Assembly: GCF_035582795.1 (NCBI RefSeq)
Contig: NC_134370.1
Coordinates: 39,357,501 to 39,421,500, forward strand
Origin: Mycteria americana
Lineage: Eukaryota > Chordata > Aves > Ciconiiformes > Ciconiidae
Reading direction: 5' to 3'
DNA: 64,000 nt
The notes beneath the pieces are model-generated. The model was not told the DNA's origin. It worked only from the letters and a program-made list of their open reading frames with translations, and ran no database searches. Of the stretch, positions 60,101 through 64,000 are shown one piece after another (positions within the stretch are counted from its first letter, which is position 1; every line of letters starts with the position of its first letter). The position numbers and the translations under genes are program-made.

Positions 60101-63100
60101 GAAGAGTTACAAAGCACAATGTGCTGAAACCTCATCAGGAAGTGCAAGAGAACTGCATGTAAGGCATTGCACAGTTAACACTAAATATTTCCCTGTAATT
60201 TTAAGTTAATTGGTTCCAGCAGTTTTGTCCACGTTTTATGGATTATCACTATGTAGCTGCATGATGCAGGTCTGGTTACTTCAAGGCCTTGCCTACACCG
60301 ATATTTTTAGTTACTGGTATAGAAAATGCTGGTGCAAGACTTTGATGTACATAGGCTAATAAACAGGAGCTGTAACTCAAAGCAGTGCAGATTCAGTTTC
60401 AAAAGAGAAAGTCAACACTACAAATTACAGTGTACACCAGTGCAACATCTTTTATGAGAATACACAAAACCAAAATTTTGTCTGCAAGAGATGCAAACAG
60501 AAGTATCAGTTATTTCAAATACTGGTGAATGTCACAGCATAAAAGCATCTATCAAGAGTTCCACCACATGCCACACTATCCCAATGCAGCCAGCATAAAC
60601 TTGTACAGAGAAAACATCTAAGCTGAGGACAGTGGTAGGAATAAATCTTCTAATCCTCTCAAACATAGGAAATATTACAGAGTAGAATAGAATACTGTTA
60701 ATTCTATGACTCTAACTGGTTGCAACAGTAATTTATTTCTCCTATTTGTAACTACAGAACAGCAGCAGAGCACAAAAGTAAACGGGATCCATAACCAGGT
60801 GTGGCTAATAAAGGAATATTAGCGTAATGCTACAAATGCTAAACAAGTTACTGGAGATAGACACAGCAAAGCCTCCAGATTATCACTTTTCATTGCACCA
60901 CACACACTAGAGAATAAATAGCTCTGTGGGCAGCATGAGAAAAAAATTTTAAAGACAAGTTTAACAGATGTAAAACACACATTATGGTAAGCTATAAATG
61001 CTGGAAATATTTCTGAATGTGCAGACTAGTGCTCTTTGTCAAAGTATAAAACGGGATGTATTTCATAAAAGTATAAAGCTGGTGGAGACTGGAAGGCCAG
61101 TTTAACAGTTACATGCTGCATTAGCAGTCAGGCTTCTCTCCTAAAAAGCTACTGGAACAAGACTGTAAAGGATACTTTGATAACAAGGAGCTAAATATTC
61201 TTAGTGTAGTACTCAGGGACACTCAATGGCTATGAGCATGAGTAGTAACAAAAAAAAGCCCTAAAAATGTCTCATTTTTTCCAGTTCAAAAAAAAGTAGT
61301 CGGAAAAAGAGACTGCAGAATATCAGAAGACCAAAATAAACTGCATCACTAAAAGCTATTTTAATTCTCTAAGCGTCACAAAACCACAACCAGAGCCTTT
61401 TTCCATACTGTTATTTAAAATATAGGTTTTTATATTTGCCAGCTATGCTCTTCATTTCTTGCACAAAATGCACTGTAGACCACAGAGTCACTTCCTACCA
61501 ACTCCATGCATACGCTGCTGCTATTATACTAATGCTGTTTGGAGCCATCTGTCAAAAAAACCCCCGGTGATCATACTTAGACTAGTTAAAAGATTCTCTG
61601 TTCTTCATAAATTTGGTAAATGTAAAGCAAATATTTATCATAACATTTCTTGATATAAAGGTAAGTCTTAGTAACGAAGCATATATTCTATTTTTATAAA
61701 TTGTTTTAACGCAAAAAATAATGCTGTGATATCACAGCTGATGTTTTGAAAGCTAATTAAAACATTTTATATTACGGATCCAAAAAAGAAATTTCCTTAG
61801 TATGTTTATTACCATCCAAAGGAAGCATGTGACTCAACAGTTTAAAGTTAAAATCTAAACCACAAATATTGATAAAATTTTATTTACTTGAGTCAATTTA
61901 CAGTAACAGTTATTTTCAACATAAATATTCAAGTCAGTATGTCCTGTTAGTCTACACATACATGAAACACATACTGAAACAGACATCTAGTTCATTGACA
62001 CATCTAAATGTTTGAATGCTTCTATTCTTACTGAGTTGTGGGAGAAAAACAAATCAAGCGCTATGCACCAACAAGATAAAAAACAACAGCTATTTTTAAA
62101 CCAGTCTTCAAATGTGTCAAAATAGTTTGTCACTGGTTTCAAAATCTCTTCTAAATCCATTTTTAACAAGTAAAACAAAAGTATAACACAAGCAAATACT
62201 GGTTTTGTACGTATTTCAAAATAGCCTGAGTCATTAACAAGTACAACATCAACCCCTCATTAACACTAGAGGAGCACCCAGAAGTATAGGATTTATGATG
62301 AAAACAATCTCTTCAACTGTAATACTGAACTGACAGGACAGCAAACTTGCAATTAGATATGTAAACAAAAGATTTGGAACAGGAATCTCAGAAAAATGGT
62401 CCTGCACAGGGCAGATGGGCAGAACTGACCTATACACTAACTTATATAACCTGTCAGCCTGAATTATTTCCTACCTTGCACAAAAGCTATGGTGTCTCGA
62501 TTTCCAGAGGCAGTAACAATAAAGGCTTCTTTGCAGAATATCCCTTCCCAACTGAAACTACACTATTTGTTTTGTTTTCATAATTTGCCACATTTGGAAT
62601 TTACAATGCCCACAAAAACGTGGGTTATTCTTTCATTGGTACGTCACAGACTACAGAGAAGCAACTCCAGCCCCAAGGAACATTTACACCTCACACACAG
62701 AGAGCAGCCTAAAGTTTTTGACAGTGTAGAAATATACTGCCTCTCTTTCATGCTACGGCAGAGTAAAGCACTGACAAGTTAAAACTAATACAAGCTCCTC
62801 AGCTTAACATGAATAAGAATCCCCCGTCCTTCCAAGAACTCAGAGATGAATTTGTCATGCAGGTGGCACTGACGGCTGTGCTTACACCACAGGGCTTTAT
62901 GTCCTCACTGCTGTTCCACCCTTAGCACTAAGCTGATACACTTTCATGTGCAATGATCAGCTTGTTTGTTTGTTATTCAGTTGCTTGTATTTTAAGAAAG
63001 CTCCTAAGCACAATACATCTTTCCGTTATTACTGTATAGTCTTGAAGTCTGCAGGCTGTCCTCCTTTGAGCAGTCCCTCAAGGCAGATCCATGAAAGATG

Positions 63101-64000
63101 CGATGAAACCACACAGATCACAATGGCAATACTGTTTAGAAACTGGAGTCCCAACCGGTATGAGACAAAAAATGCTTGCTAACATTTCTACATATTGCAG
63201 CTTTGCTTCCTCTGTAGGCACTATCATCCTGGACACACATATTATCAAAATTATTGTGAACAAACACTCAAGTGTGCCATCAAAATCCTTTAGCTGTGTT
63301 AAAGTACGATTCTGAACCACCCTAAAACCACCAAAGCTTAACTTCAGACAGTATGTCTAGACTGACAAGCTCCCAAGTAATACCATTGTATTTTCTGACA
63401 GCGCTTTGTTCTCTAAAAGAGTTCCTCTAGGCACTTTCTGAAACTATGAAGTCCTTACAGCATTTCCTCTATTCCAGATCTTATCCCTTCCTACCCTTGA
63501 GGTACAACATAGCTATCAACCTTTACAGCCAGTCTGAAACATCAGGAACTTAGATGGGATAAACACACCATCATACAAATACATTTCATAATTTTCAGGA
63601 AAGCTCTACATATTACAGTGACATCAAGATAGTTTGTCTTTTCAGACTTTTCCCCTTCATTTTAACTTTCCATTTGAACCAATCCTATTCCTTGCCACTT
63701 TTCTCTTCTACTGCTGTGGAGGCAGGCTCTTAGCCAAACCCCTCTATTAGTATTTTTTTCTTACCCTGGAAAGGCAACAGATAGTGATGAGGGTAGTTAA
63801 TGAAAAAAGAAAACCAGTAATAGTAATTTCTGCTGCAAACCAGAAGCAAGAGGCAACCAGTTCTGAATCTAACCTCTTCTGGTAGCTCCTTCCCTGACAT
63901 CTCTTCATGTTTCAGACAAAAGTTATTGCATAATCAGGAAATCTTGTACTACCTTGAAGTCAGTATCCTGGTAAGCATTTCTTCATTTTCAAAGAGTAGA
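57114..64000 (-). other. UBE2D1: UBE2D1 first intron (upstream of exon 2), no other gene seen
   Basis: The stretch is AT-rich, with no CpG island, no recognisable MALKRIQK exon and no other conserved coding sequence on either strand. It is therefore read as part of the long 5' intron of UBE2D1. I also saw no RNA gene and no CR1-type tail here. Confidence 0.7.

Noticed and set aside
60660-60720. Possible second CR1 tail (AGAATAGAATAC and AATTCTATGACT)
   Set aside because: It has only short AT-rich similarity to the octamer and lacks the conserved GGTTGGACTC and TTTCCAACC blocks.
57114-64000. Search for UBE2D1 exon 1 (MALKRIQK) in the right-hand part
   Set aside because: No ATG followed by these codons and a donor was found, and there is no CpG island. 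The exon should lie beyond the window.

Overview
This is vertebrate nuclear DNA, almost certainly from a bird. It holds intron-split genes with GT-AG junctions, three CpG-island promoters and long AT-rich introns. The clearest lineage mark is a short CR1 LINE 3' tail ending in the avian ATTCTATG-type repeat (about 7701-7810). Five protein-coding genes could be rebuilt exon by exon from conserved protein sequence, splice junctions and reading phase. Their order, left to right, is ECD (minus), FAM149B1 (plus), DNAJC9 (minus), TFAM (minus), UBE2D1 (minus, 5' end outside the window).

Layout. 1-3995: no gene I can assign; possible ECD 3' UTR or intergenic DNA, with one unexplained short ORF. 4620-15574: ECD, 13 coding exons, 637 aa. 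15575-15688: a 114-bp gap between two divergent start codons, inside a CpG island, serving ECD and FAM149B1. 15689-30095: FAM149B1, 14 coding exons, 589 aa. About 30096-33320: convergent 3' ends of FAM149B1 and DNAJC9. 33321-35989: DNAJC9, 5 coding exons, 259 aa, with a CpG promoter at about 35990-36150. 36150-37426: spacer and probable TFAM 3' UTR. 37427-45163: TFAM, 7 coding exons, 265 aa, with its own CpG promoter. 45500-48163: probable long UBE2D1 3' UTR. 48164-57113: UBE2D1 coding exons 2-7, residues 9-147. 57114-64000: the 5' intron of UBE2D1; I do not find the first coding exon (MALKRIQK) in it.

The genes are housekeeping genes that do not form one pathway. ECD is a cell-cycle and splicing co-factor, FAM149B1 a ciliary protein, DNAJC9 a J-domain histone H3-H4 chaperone, TFAM the mitochondrial nucleoid HMG-box factor, and UBE2D1 a ubiquitin E2. 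The order ECD-FAM149B1-DNAJC9 matches human 10q22. TFAM-UBE2D1 matches human 10q21, so a rearrangement joint relative to mammals lies near 36.1-37.4 kb.

I found no CRISPR array, prokaryotic gene, retroviral element or convincing new multi-gene system. The less ordinary points are the very compact bidirectional promoter, the synteny joint, poly(A) hexamers overlapping the stop codons of three genes, an extended TFAM C-tail, a perfect 17-bp inverted repeat beside a tRNA-like relic in a UBE2D1 intron, and several G/C homopolymers.
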